A program made the translations under genes and the position numbers. Shown in pieces: positions 17,430-27,000 of a DNA stretch of 45,029 nucleotides. The first letter of the stretch is position 1. Every line of letters starts with the position of its first letter. Below the pieces are notes generated by a model. That model was not told where the DNA came from and ran no database searches. It was given only the letters and a program-made list of their open reading frames with translations. Source of the DNA: Caldisericia bacterium (GTDB lineage Bacteria > Caldisericota > Caldisericia > JAAYUI01); the NCBI GenBank assembly GCA_017999835.1, contig JAGNLA010000002.1, positions 163,635 through 208,663 on the forward strand, written 5' to 3'.

Positions 17430-18003
17430 AGTGGACCTCCCAGTCAGTTTTGCCCATTAATGCCCTGATAAGCATTGCAATGCCAGCAACAATGAGGATT
17501 ATCGGCCAAAACCACGACCACCAGGTGCTCATCGTTATCATTGCTGAGTTGACAAGCATTCTACCGATTCCAATGGCACAAATGGCTGTACCGATGATGG
17601 CAAACTTTCCTTTAACAGCTTCTGAAACAATCATCTTCAAGCCCATGCAAAACAGAATCACAGGCCAGACTATGTTCCACCACGAACCGGCAGCTGGCAG
17701 CAGATTCAGATTGTATAACACAATAGCTACAGACTGCAAGATTAGGTATATGCCAAAAAACAGCGATGACAAATATGGTTTCTTTTCTTTTGTCATGTTC
17801 ACATGCCACTTTCCGTTATCAGATCCCCAGCAGCATTTCTCACCTTTGAAGGTTTCGTCATCGCCGTCAACAGTTACATTTATTGTGCCTTCAACAGCCG
17901 AGTATGTTCTTTTTGCTTTGTCACCATGAATCTTTTTGCTTGCGTCATCAGGACTGACATCACCTTGTTCCACCTTGTGCAGCATGTCATCTAAATCGTC
18001 CAT
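17422..18003 (-). CDS. SHOCT-like / LiaF-like transmembrane protein
   Basis: 193 residues. The N-terminal helical hairpin (MDDLDDMLHKVEQGDVSPDD) resembles that of the following gene. A soluble segment with CC at about 57-58 follows, then four predicted membrane helices: LSSLFFGIYLILQSVAIVLY, WWNIVWPVILFCMGLKMIV, FAIIGTAICAIGIGRMLV, and WWSWFWPIILIVAGIAMLIR. The pattern of tryptophan-led helices is that of LiaF-type transmembrane regions. The start ATG has AAGGAG seven bases upstream. Likely a small envelope-associated regulator or scaffold; no enzymatic motif is visible. Confidence 0.68.
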   Translation of the reverse strand: MDDLDDMLHKVEQGDVSPDDASKKIHGDKAKRTYSAVEGTINVTVDGDDETFKGEKCCWGSDNGKWHVNMTKEKKPYLSSLFFGIYLILQSVAIVLYNLNLLPAAGSWWNIVWPVILFCMGLKMIVSEAVKGKFAIIGTAICAIGIGRMLVNSAMITMSTWWSWFWPIILIVAGIAMLIRALMGKTDWEVHFD

Positions 18004-18070
18004 GTTATCTCCTTGATCAATACATTTTTTATCTTTCTACTTATTTGACACGCTCAAACAAAAAAAGTTT

Positions 18071-18083
18071 TTTGGTAACCAAA
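18071..18083. promoter_or_regulatory. Palindrome in the divergent LiaF-like / ispF spacer
   Basis: TTTGGTAACCAAA is a near-perfect odd palindrome in the 105-base divergent spacer. It is a candidate shared operator. Confidence 0.25.
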
Positions 18084-18108
18084 TGTTTTGAAAGATATCT
18101 AATTTATT

Positions 18109-18570
18109 GTGAAATGCACTTTAGGATTTGATATTCACAAACTCGTTTTCGGTAGACCTCTTGTTATCGGTGGTCTGAGGATTGACTATGGCAAAGGCCT
18201 TGAAGGTGATTCTGATGCTGATGTCCTAACTCATGCAATCATCGACGCTTTGTGCGGTTCAAAATGCCTTGGCGACATTGGCTCATACTTTGGCGTTGGT
18301 ACGCCTGAGGTCATGGGTTCAAAGTCAGCTGACCTGCTTGCGATTCTTTTGACAGTTGAAAACTTCGACATCGAGTTTATTGACGCAACCATCATCGCAC
18401 AAGAACCAAAAATGTCTCATCTTCGTGATGACATAAGAAAAAGCCTTTCTCTTGTCATGAGATTGCCTGTGGATAAAATATCTATCAAGTTCACCACACC
18501 AAAACATATTGGTCATCTTGGATCAGGCGAATGCATAGCCTGCCTTGCCATAGTCACAACAAAGGAGTAG
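18109..18570 (+). CDS. ispF: 2-C-methyl-D-erythritol 2,4-cyclodiphosphate synthase
   Basis: Fifth step of the non-mevalonate isoprenoid pathway. The metal ligands are visible as the DIH motif (D8, H10) and H42 in VLTHAIIDALCG. SDADVLTHAI, GDIGSYFG, IIAQEPKMSH and KFTTPKHIGHLGSGECIA match the family order. Two deviations: residue 34 is aspartate (GDSD) where most enzymes have histidine (GHSD), and the glycine-rich end is altered (LGSGE for GRGEG). The length of 153 is normal and the start is GTG. Six bases separate it from accB. ispD lies nearby on the opposite strand. Confidence 0.88.
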   Translation: MKCTLGFDIHKLVFGRPLVIGGLRIDYGKGLEGDSDADVLTHAIIDALCGSKCLGDIGSYFGVGTPEVMGSKSADLLAILLTVENFDIEFIDATIIAQEPKMSHLRDDIRKSLSLVMRLPVDKISIKFTTPKHIGHLGSGECIACLAIVTTKE

Positions 18571-18575
18571 AAAAG

Positions 18576-19004
18576 ATGGACGGAAACAGAATACAGCAGA
18601 TGAAAGAGCTTATCGATTTCGCACGTAACGAAGGCCTCAAGAGCCTCTCTTATGAAGATGAAAATCTTGCAGTTTCGTTTGAGTTCGCATCCGGCGAAGC
18701 ACAAACCTGTTCGCTAGACCACAGCTCAACAGCAACAAAAAAACAGCAATTAGAATCCGACGACATCAAATATATCGACAGCCCGTTGGATGGAAAATTC
18801 TACCGTTCTCCTTCGCCAGACGCCCCACCATATTCAGACATTGGCACGTTAGTCAACGACGGCGACACCGTTTGCATTGTCGAAGCCATGAAGGTAATGA
18901 ACGAAATCACAGCCGAATGCAATGGTAAAATTGTCAAAATTCTTTGTGAAAACGGTGATGACGTAAGAGCCGGTCAGCATTTGTTTGTTATTTCTGCGTC
19001 CTGA
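18576..19004 (+). CDS. accB: Biotin carboxyl carrier protein of acetyl-CoA carboxylase
   Basis: 142-residue biotin carrier. The biotinylated lysine is K106 in VEAMKVMNE, inside a normal biotinyl domain (SPLDGKFYRSPSPDAPPYSD through the C-terminus DVRAGQHLFVIS). The N-terminal helix MKELIDFARNEGLKSLSYED and the acidic/polar linker fit AccB. AAAGGAG precedes the ATG; the frame is open upstream into ispF, but that start has no site. The carboxylase subunits are not in the window, so the partner (AccC or another acyl-CoA carboxylase) is elsewhere. Its last 17 bases overlap the convergent ispD gene. Confidence 0.85.
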   Translation: MDGNRIQQMKELIDFARNEGLKSLSYEDENLAVSFEFASGEAQTCSLDHSSTATKKQQLESDDIKYIDSPLDGKFYRSPSPDAPPYSDIGTLVNDGDTVCIVEAMKVMNEITAECNGKIVKILCENGDDVRAGQHLFVISAS

Positions 19005-19656
19005 GCAACTCCATAGACAATGCCCTGGCGATGACCTCATCGTCAGGGTTAGTTATTTTTATGTTTGCACTTGAGCCGGGAATGGCTTTAACATGAAGCC
19101 CAAGTTCTGAAATCATACTCGATTCGTCAGGAAAATCTGACAGCCTATCTCCAAACTTCTCAAATGCCAGATATAATGGTTCACACCAGACAAGTTGAGG
19201 TGTTTGCGCCATCATGAACTTCTTGTTTTCGTGATCCGTCACAAAACCTGATTTGACACTTTTAAGGGCAGAATTACAGGGGATTGTCGGGATAACGCAT
19301 GCAGCTTCATTTGCACACCCCAACAGATTGTCTATTATTCGCTGGTTCAGAAACGGCCTTGCGCCATCATGCACCAGGACGATATCAAAATCTTTTAGTA
19401 ACTCAAATCCATTTTTTACAGATTCTTCTCTGACGACACCACCCAATACATAGCTCATATATTGCGATTTTATTCCTATTTTTGAGTAGTATTCAACATC
19501 GGAACAAACTGTTACGACTTTTTCGATTTTTTCATGTTTAAGCAAAGCATTTTGAGACCAGGCAAGCACCGATTTGCCATTCAAAATCAAGGCAAGTTTG
19601 TCAGCGCCAAACCTTTGCGATGTGCCACCAGCAGCAACAATTGCTCCGATTTTCAT
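18988..19656 (-). CDS. ispD: 2-C-methyl-D-erythritol 4-phosphate cytidylyltransferase
   Basis: Third step of the non-mevalonate isoprenoid pathway, joining CTP and methylerythritol phosphate. The nucleotide loop is AAGGTSQRFGADK (residues about 8-20); VLVHDGARPFL, ACVIPTIPCNSALK, MMAQTPQLVW and NIKITNPDD are in family order. The length of 222 is typical. Its ATG overlaps the stop of yacL by 4 bases, an order seen in Firmicutes. The 3' end runs 17 bases into convergent accB. Confidence 0.9.
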   Translation of the reverse strand: MKIGAIVAAGGTSQRFGADKLALILNGKSVLAWSQNALLKHEKIEKVVTVCSDVEYYSKIGIKSQYMSYVLGGVVREESVKNGFELLKDFDIVLVHDGARPFLNQRIIDNLLGCANEAACVIPTIPCNSALKSVKSGFVTDHENKKFMMAQTPQLVWCEPLYLAFEKFGDRLSDFPDESSMISELGLHVKAIPGSSANIKITNPDDEVIARALSMELLRTQK

Positions 19657-20708
19657 TTTTCAATTCTGCCAAAGACTATTCTTCCCTGAGGGTTTTGAAG
19701 CAACGATGTGCAAATGATCCTAACAGTCTGTCCAATGGCATTTCTTCCATCTTCAATGACCACCATTGTGCCATCGTCGAGAAATCCTACACCCTGGCTG
19801 TGCTCTTTGCCCTCTTTTATGATTTTTACAATCACCTCTTCCCCTGGCACGATAACCGTTTTTAACGCCGATGCGGCTTCATTAAGGTTTACAACTTGCG
19901 CGCCAAGCTTTCTGAGTTCAGCGGTGATTTCCATGTCGCAACTTATTATCCTTGCTCCATCTTTTGCCATTTCATAAAGAAGGTCGATTTGTCTTCCTTT
20001 GTTCTGTGTTGTCATAACTTCAAGTTTTCCAGCCATCTGATCCTGGATTTTTTCAAGCGTCAGCAAGCCTCTTTTGCCTCTGTGAGCAAGAATCGGATCT
20101 GCTGAATCGCTGATTCTCTGAAGATCAAGCAAGACAAAACTCGGTACTGTAAATCTCCCTTGTAAGGTCGATGTAGACAGCAAGTTTGCGACTCGACCGT
20201 CAACAAGACATGAGGTATCCAGAATGTAGAGCTCCTTGTTGCCTGTTGGCGCGACAAAAAAGCCTCTTGATGCTTCGATTATCGCATCGCGCTTTGATAT
20301 GCCAATCATCCAAAATATTATAAAAAGGATTATCGGAGTCAGGAACGTTACCAGTGTATTCAGGTTTTGGTCTCTTATAAGGTATCTTTCTATTGGCTCA
20401 AGAAAAATAAAAGTCAGAACCGTAACAAACAATGATATAACCAGGATAATTACGTCTGTCAACTTTGTCTTCTTCATTATCCTAGAAATAATCTTTTGCA
20501 GTAACGAGAAGAATTTCACCACTTCAGGGTAAATTGCAAAGAAAACCAACCCAGCCAATGCAGAAGAAATAAATGTCCACACAATGTCTTGCCAATTAAA
20601 AATCGCTTTTTCCCGGAATAGCCACTTATGAATCAGCATGGAGTAGGTTCCACCGCCTACAATTGCCCCAAAGAGCGTAAAAATCATCCTATCGAGCATG
20701 AGTTTCAT
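19653..20708 (-). CDS. yacL: Membrane PIN/TRAM-domain protein, YacL-like
   Basis: 351 residues. Four N-terminal membrane helices (about 8-140) are followed by a PIN ribonuclease domain: LYILDTSCLVDGRVANLL with the first acidic residue, FVLLDLQRISDSADPILAHR, and IISCDMEITAEL with a later acidic site. The C-terminus (about 290-351) is a TRAM RNA-binding domain (KIIKEGKEHSQGVGFLDDGT). This is the layout of YacL, a membrane-anchored protein of uncertain function. The start has GGAG six bases upstream. It lies directly upstream of ispD in the Firmicutes-like order. Confidence 0.88.
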   Translation of the reverse strand: MKLMLDRMIFTLFGAIVGGGTYSMLIHKWLFREKAIFNWQDIVWTFISSALAGLVFFAIYPEVVKFFSLLQKIISRIMKKTKLTDVIILVISLFVTVLTFIFLEPIERYLIRDQNLNTLVTFLTPIILFIIFWMIGISKRDAIIEASRGFFVAPTGNKELYILDTSCLVDGRVANLLSTSTLQGRFTVPSFVLLDLQRISDSADPILAHRGKRGLLTLEKIQDQMAGKLEVMTTQNKGRQIDLLYEMAKDGARIISCDMEITAELRKLGAQVVNLNEAASALKTVIVPGEEVIVKIIKEGKEHSQGVGFLDDGTMVVIEDGRNAIGQTVRIICTSLLQNPQGRIVFGRIEK

Positions 20709-20796
20709 AGCAATCTCCTATTATGATTTAATCAATTATCAATATAACATGCGATTGGATTTTTGCAAATCCCAGTTTTTTTAGTACCATGTCTTC

Positions 20797-20994
20797 ATGA
20801 AGATCACCAAAAACATGACCTTGGAAAGGTTGCTTGAGTTGCATCCTGAAGCTGTGTCGTTCCTTCAGGACAAAAGCGTTGTATGTTTTATCTGTGGTGA
20901 ACCGGCCTGGGGGTCTCTTGAAGATATTATAAGTAAAAAAGGGCTTCCCGTTGATGAAATCATCAACGAACTGAATGATCATTTAAAACTATAG
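20797..20994 (+). CDS. DUF1858 redox-disulfide domain protein
   Basis: 65 residues, all one DUF1858 domain: MKITKNMTLERLLELHPEAV, then a CFICGEP motif (C30, C33), then a helical end DEIINELNDHLKL. The family is often found with hybrid-cluster proteins and is thought to be redox active through its CxxC pair. No hybrid-cluster gene is nearby. No clear Shine-Dalgarno site. It is followed by a strong terminator. Confidence 0.82.
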   Translation: MKITKNMTLERLLELHPEAVSFLQDKSVVCFICGEPAWGSLEDIISKKGLPVDEIINELNDHLKL

Positions 20995-21031
20995 AAATTC
21001 ATAAGTTTCCGTTGCATTGTTCAAAGCAACA

Positions 21032-21061
21032 AAAAAGGCCACCCTGAAAGGTGGCCTTTTT
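21032..21061. terminator. Bidirectional terminator DUF1858 / giant surface protein
   Basis: AAAAAGGCCACC and GGTGGCCTTTTT arms around a 6-base loop, with T-runs on both strands. Confidence 0.9.
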
Positions 21062-21081
21062 CTATTTCCTTAGTTAAGGAC

Positions 21082-24000
21082 TTATTTTCTTACGAGTTTT
21101 ACTGTCTTTGTGGCTTTGTTGTTTGCCTGGTCGATGAAATCAAAGGTTACCGGCAGTTCATTGAGATTCTGTGCAAACTCGATCTTTGTTGTGAAGATGT
21201 CGTATGGGCAATCGACTGGTGTACCGTTTGCCTTAACTGTTGAACCTGGCTCAACTCTACCAGAAATCTCAACTTCTGTGGCATCTTTATCAACATAGAT
21301 GTTGCCTTCTGAGTCCATGTTGTTGATGAAGAACTTCGGTGCCTCTGTGTCGAGAACTGTTGACACAGTTGCTGTTGTTCTGTTACCTGCACCATCGATA
21401 GCTTCAATAGAGATAAGGTTTGCACCTTCGACAAGAGCGATCTTGGCTGTGAATGAACCATCAGCTTCAACCTTTGCCATCTGACCGTTGACCATGACTT
21501 TGACGCCTGGCTCAGTCTTACCCTTGATTTCAATCGAGTTGACGTTTGTGAATGGGACAACTGGGTTGACTTCAAGCTTCGGTGGCTGTGTGTCCTTGCC
21601 GATCATGACATAGGCTTTGCCTGAGATATACTCATCGCGATCTGCGGTGACAATAATCTTGCCGCCTGCATTTGGCATAACTTTGACTTTGACTGTTCCG
21701 GCATCATTTGTCATAACTGGTGTCTGGTTGATGCCTGGGCCTTCGATGTTGACTCTTGCGTTAGAAACTGGAGCAAGTGTTCCAAATTCACGGACAGAGA
21801 TAACAAGCTCGGCCTGTGCATTTGGTGCAAGTTCATCAAGTGAATCGATTACAACTTCGAGACCCTTGCCTACATCGAGTGTGTAAATCTTTTTGAGAAC
21901 GAACCATTCAGGTGATTTGAACTGATATGGCTGCTTCATGTACCATTCGTTCTTTGACATGTAGTTCAGATAGGCGACTGCCTGACCTGTTCCGTCTGGG
22001 GTGTAATGGATGGTTGTTTCAACAGCCTGTGTGTCTGATTCTGATGCTTTGGTTGTTCCATAGATTGCCTGCTGGTGCTTGTTTCCACCAACATAGAGTC
22101 TTCCGCCAGCCTTGAGTGGAAGGTCTTCTGTAAATGCTGGGTAGATTTTTGCGATGAAGTGGTTTTCAACGTTATAGACCATGTCGTAGTTGTCAACGTT
22201 AAGGAGTGCCTTTTCGACTTCAGTTCCTGTTTCTGCGTAGAACAGATCAATTCTTGGATAGCTAACCTGGGCTACTCTGTCTGGAATTGCTTCCCAGTCA
22301 AGGAAGAATGTTGTATCGTTGCTGACGCCCTGTCTGAATCTCTTGGTCATGTAACGTGGGTTGGTCTTGTCGCCATAGTTTGGATAACCGGCAAGGTCAG
22401 CCTGTGTCTTTTCGTTGCAATATTTGTTGTTTCCAACAAGTCCGCCGACATAGAGAAGGTCTTCAGCAAACAGGTAGAATGTTGTTTGTGCATTGACATC
22501 GAGACCAAGTGCGTCATGGAAATCGAGTTTCTGATCTTTTAAGATATCGTTAAAGAGGAATCCGCCATAGTACGGCCAGTTGTAGATTGCGCCAAGTCCC
22601 CAACCTTCTTCTGGTGGTGGGAGCGTCAATGTGATGTTTTCAACTCTCTGGCTGCCTGTTTCGCTGAGGATTGCCCATGTGTTATCGTTGGTGTAGTACT
22701 TGTTTGTTGTGTTATAGAAGACTTCGCCAACACCTTGTCTGTCGAAGCATGTATTGGTGTTCGGATCAAGGAAGAATCCGCCAGCCGAGAAGACTTCCTG
22801 GTCTTCCCACTTGATCTGGCTGTCAGCATTGAAGTCGAATCCAAAGTGCGGATAGATAACTTCTGCACATGGCGCATAGTCGCAGTTGAGCTTGAAGAAG
22901 TCAAATGACTGTGGTCTGGTTACGAATGGTGTGAATCTTGCTGTATTCTTTACGCCACCACCGCAGACGCTGACACCCTTTGTGACACCTTTCACAAGCT
23001 GTCCCTGGGCGTTGCTGACTGTTACCTTAACCTGATAGATTCTGTTATCTGCGGCTGTCATGATGAAGTCTGGTTCACCCGGAACTTCGAATGATCTCAG
23101 CTGTGGATCCATTGTATTGGTTATCGAATACGTAACTTTTGGATTTATGATCTGGATATCAACAAATCCTCTGTGTTTTCTGTCTGGGGTATAGATATAA
23201 ACACGGAACTTGTGGTTCTGTTCCCATGCTTCTTTGTCTGGGTTGTCCTGATCCTTCATCCATGTGTTGTTGTCGTTTGCACAGAAACCCTTGAAGATGT
23301 ACATGCCTGATGGAGCATCGGCTGTAAATTCGATTGGTTCGAATCCCTTTGCAATTGTTCCTCTGCATTCTGGTGCTGTATATGTTCTGGTTGAATAAAG
23401 TTCTCTGTTGTTTACTTCGCTGCCGTCGTAGTTATGAAGGTCGGTTCTGAGGAAGTAGTATTGTGGAAGCATTGCATCAGCGCCATAGTAGTAAACATTG
23501 TCTGGATGAGGATCTTTGAAGAGCATGTTCCAAACATTATCAAGTTCAACTTCATCCTGACCCCACATGTCTGCGATGCCCTTTGTAAGATCATACGGCT
23601 TGCCGTCTTTATCCTTAACAACGAATGTAAGAGGCTGGTCAACCGAGATGAGTTCCGGTGTAATACCTGCTGTAAGTGGGTTTGGAGTGTAAGAGACAAT
23701 CAAATCATCGAATGGTTCGACTGAGATTGCAACCTGACCGGCAATGTACACTTCGTGGCTGTAGCGTGTTCTGTCATACTTGTCTGTGGAACTGTTATAC
23801 TGAGTATAGTATGGATCGTAATCCCACCATGGTCCGAAAGATCTGTCATTGTTGTCATCGCCATACTTATAGGCTGTTGCATAGACTGGGAGAATTTCCT
23901 TGTCGGAGATGATGTGGTCTTGTGGGTCGCCAATTCCTTCTTCGCCACCAAAGTCGAAACCGATTGTGTCAATCTGGCAACCGTTGTCCTTTGTAAGGTC

Positions 24001-27000
24001 GAAGTCATAGCGGCCGTTATTCCTCTGGAATGTTCTTGCGTCAATAATACCGGCTCTCCATGTGTTGGCAGCCATGCTATATTTGCCCATGATTTCAGTT
24101 TCAAAGTCATTGAAAGAGATATATCCGTCGCCATTGATGTCGTTTTGTGGGATGAACTGTGTTGCATAATTCTCTGCTCTTGATGATGTTGGAGCAAGTG
24201 TAATCCAACCATCGCCAGCGCCAAGTCTCATTCTTGAATCACCAACGTTGATGGTGTCGCGTGTGTCATAGACACCGCGATCCTGCCACATGAACATCAC
24301 TGCATCGTTACAAAGCTGTGGAATATCTTTGCCCCAGTCTCTTGCTTCCCATTCGTGTTCTTTGACGATGAACGAGACTTTTGCTTCCTGACCGAGTGTG
24401 AATTTGTCGATTGGCTCATAGCCTGAATCGATTGATGTGTCGACCTGCCTGATCTCAAGTGCTCTTGAGTCAATACCGTCAACTGGTGGTGCTGTGCAGC
24501 AGTCCTGATACATCTTGAATGTGCCGTCTGAGAGTGTGACATAGAGATAAATCTTTCCATAATTCCATGGAATGATTTCATCGATGACAAAGACGTTGTT
24601 GAGTGAGCAGTAGTTGAGTCTCTGTGTTCTCTTGATCAACTTGTTCTGCCATGTTCCGTAGTCGACACTGCCGAGTGCTGATTTGTTGAGATAATTATCT
24701 GCTGGTGAGAATTCGTAATACTTCCAGTTTGTTTCGTCGATGACGAGTTTTCCACTGTAGTCATAATTGATTGGTACATTTGTCAAACCGTTGTAGGAAT
24801 AGTTTGTAAGGACTGAGTTTGTTGTTGTGTCAACAACTTTTGGTCTTGCGTATGGTCCAACAATTTCGATTCTCTTGATCTTCTTGTCAACTTCGGAGTT
24901 AGAGAAGCTAAGGTGATTCCCTTCGCCATCTTTAAGGATGAAGTAGATGCCGTAGTCTGTAAGTGGGAAGAACTCTGTTCCGAGCTTATAGAACTTTTCG
25001 GCTTTTATGTTTCTCTGTGTTTCTTCTGACCAGATTGCCGGGTAGGCGTTCCAACCAAATGCTCCACCGAGCTGGTTGAAGTTTTGCCCATCAACACGAC
25101 CTGTATGGGTCTGACCACCTGGGTAGCAGCGGAAACCGCCATGAGAAGTACGAAGAATTGGCCAGTATGGTGACTGGATCTGTGGTGCTGGTGGTGGAAG
25201 CTGTGAGAGTGGTGGGTTGCTGTTTGGTCCTGATGTGTAATTGGTCTGTGAGTACATAAGACCCTTATCAACAATGAGCCATTCTGCAAAGTTAACGTAT
25301 GGATCTGGTGGATAAACCTTCATGTCGACTGAGCCAGCGTAATCGATACCATCAACCACTGTGCCAAGATTTACGGCTGCATTGTTTCCGGATGGAATTC
25401 CAGTTACGACATCGGTTCTGAAGTACGGTGAACCTGTGATTGGATGAGCAATTGTTGAGTTGTAGTCAAAGAGTGCATGCTGAAGATAAACGTATATCTG
25501 CATGTGTGTCTGTCCATCTTTTGGATCGACAGTGATCTGGCATGATCCACCCTGGTCTGTTTCTGTCAGATCTCCAAATGGAGTGACATATGTTGGTACG
25601 CCGTAGGAAACGATCCAGCCATAAGAACCATCAAAAGCCCCGAATGTGTCAGATGACTCTGGTCTGCCCCACATGCCTGTTACGTCGCCAATTTCTTTCA
25701 TGCCCTGTGGGTAATTGAGATTTGGACATGTTTTTGCTATTGACGAAGAGCAATCGTTGTCGTCCCATGAAGATCTGCTGTCAACATATATGCCCTGTCT
25801 GTTTACTGTTTCTGTGCATTGAATTGGGAATGAACTATTCCACTGTTGTCCGATAATAACGTCGTTCGGATCAATTGCATTTGGAATCTGTGGTCCAAGA
25901 TCTGGATCGGTGTTGATTGGTTCATACCAGTACCAGTACTCAAACGTACCATCTGTATTTGCTTGGAAGATGATCTTTTCACCATTAATCGGGTTTGCAA
26001 GTTCTGCAACGGCGAGCCAATCAACTCCGCCACCATGGCAGTTGTATGTTGCGATAAGTGGTGAGTCTGTTCCTGGAACCGAGAATGTTACATCGTGTGG
26101 ATCGTTGACATCGTCAGGATTGTCATAGTTCTTCAGTGTGAGGGTCATGTTCGGGAATCTCTGGTCAAGTGTTGTGATACATGCAACGTTTGGTTCGATA
26201 TCAAGGATTTCTGGTTTTACTTCAAACGATGCTTCGCCATAGCAATCATATTGCTCTGCAAGCATTGCCGGCATTGGTGGGCTTGGGATAAGATCCTGAT
26301 TGATGTTATCGCTCTCTGGCATAAAGAATCCTGGAACTTTCAAACCTGAAACCTGGTTTGTCAACTTTTTGCCCCAGTGATTGCCTCTACCCATGATATA
26401 TCTCCAGTCACCGGTATAGAACAAGTCACGATAGTAGTGTCTTGTTTCGAGTCTGTTGTTGCCTGGGACTGTTGTTGACTGGAATCCTCTGTGCTGATCT
26501 GGTGGTACCATGATGGTTTCTGCACGAAGAACCTTGTTCGGGAATACGCCTGAAACCGACTTGAATGCCTGGATTTTAAGCTTCATTGCGTCGGTTGCTG
26601 CTTCATTTTCTCTGAATCTATTCGGTGAGCATGATCCCCTGTATGGAGTCACTGTGAAGATTGCCTTTGGTGAGTCTGCTGTAAGAACCTTGAACTGACC
26701 CCAAAGGTTTGTGTCGCTCTTGCCTAATGCTACTCCGCCTGGTTCTCTGAGAATGACATAAACCTGTTCGTCTGGAACCCAATCCTGACGATCGCCCTTG
26801 TCTTCCCAGTAACCTTTCCTTGGTGGTGGGTCAACTGTTACGACGATATCTGATGTCTGCTCAACCTGGAGTTCCTTGTCGAGTATAACATTAAGTCTGA
26901 TGTCTCCTGGAGTGACTTCCCAGTCAAGGAATCTTGCATCACAGTTGAGGCCTGATGTGATTCCGTATGGGGTTGACGGCATAAGGTAGAAGTCAAATGG

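Noticed and set aside
22075-22542. Plus-strand frames inside the giant gene, up to 155 codons
   Set aside because: They have no starts with ribosome sites and no motifs, and the opposite frame is continuous over 8.7 kb with a signal peptide and recognisable domains.
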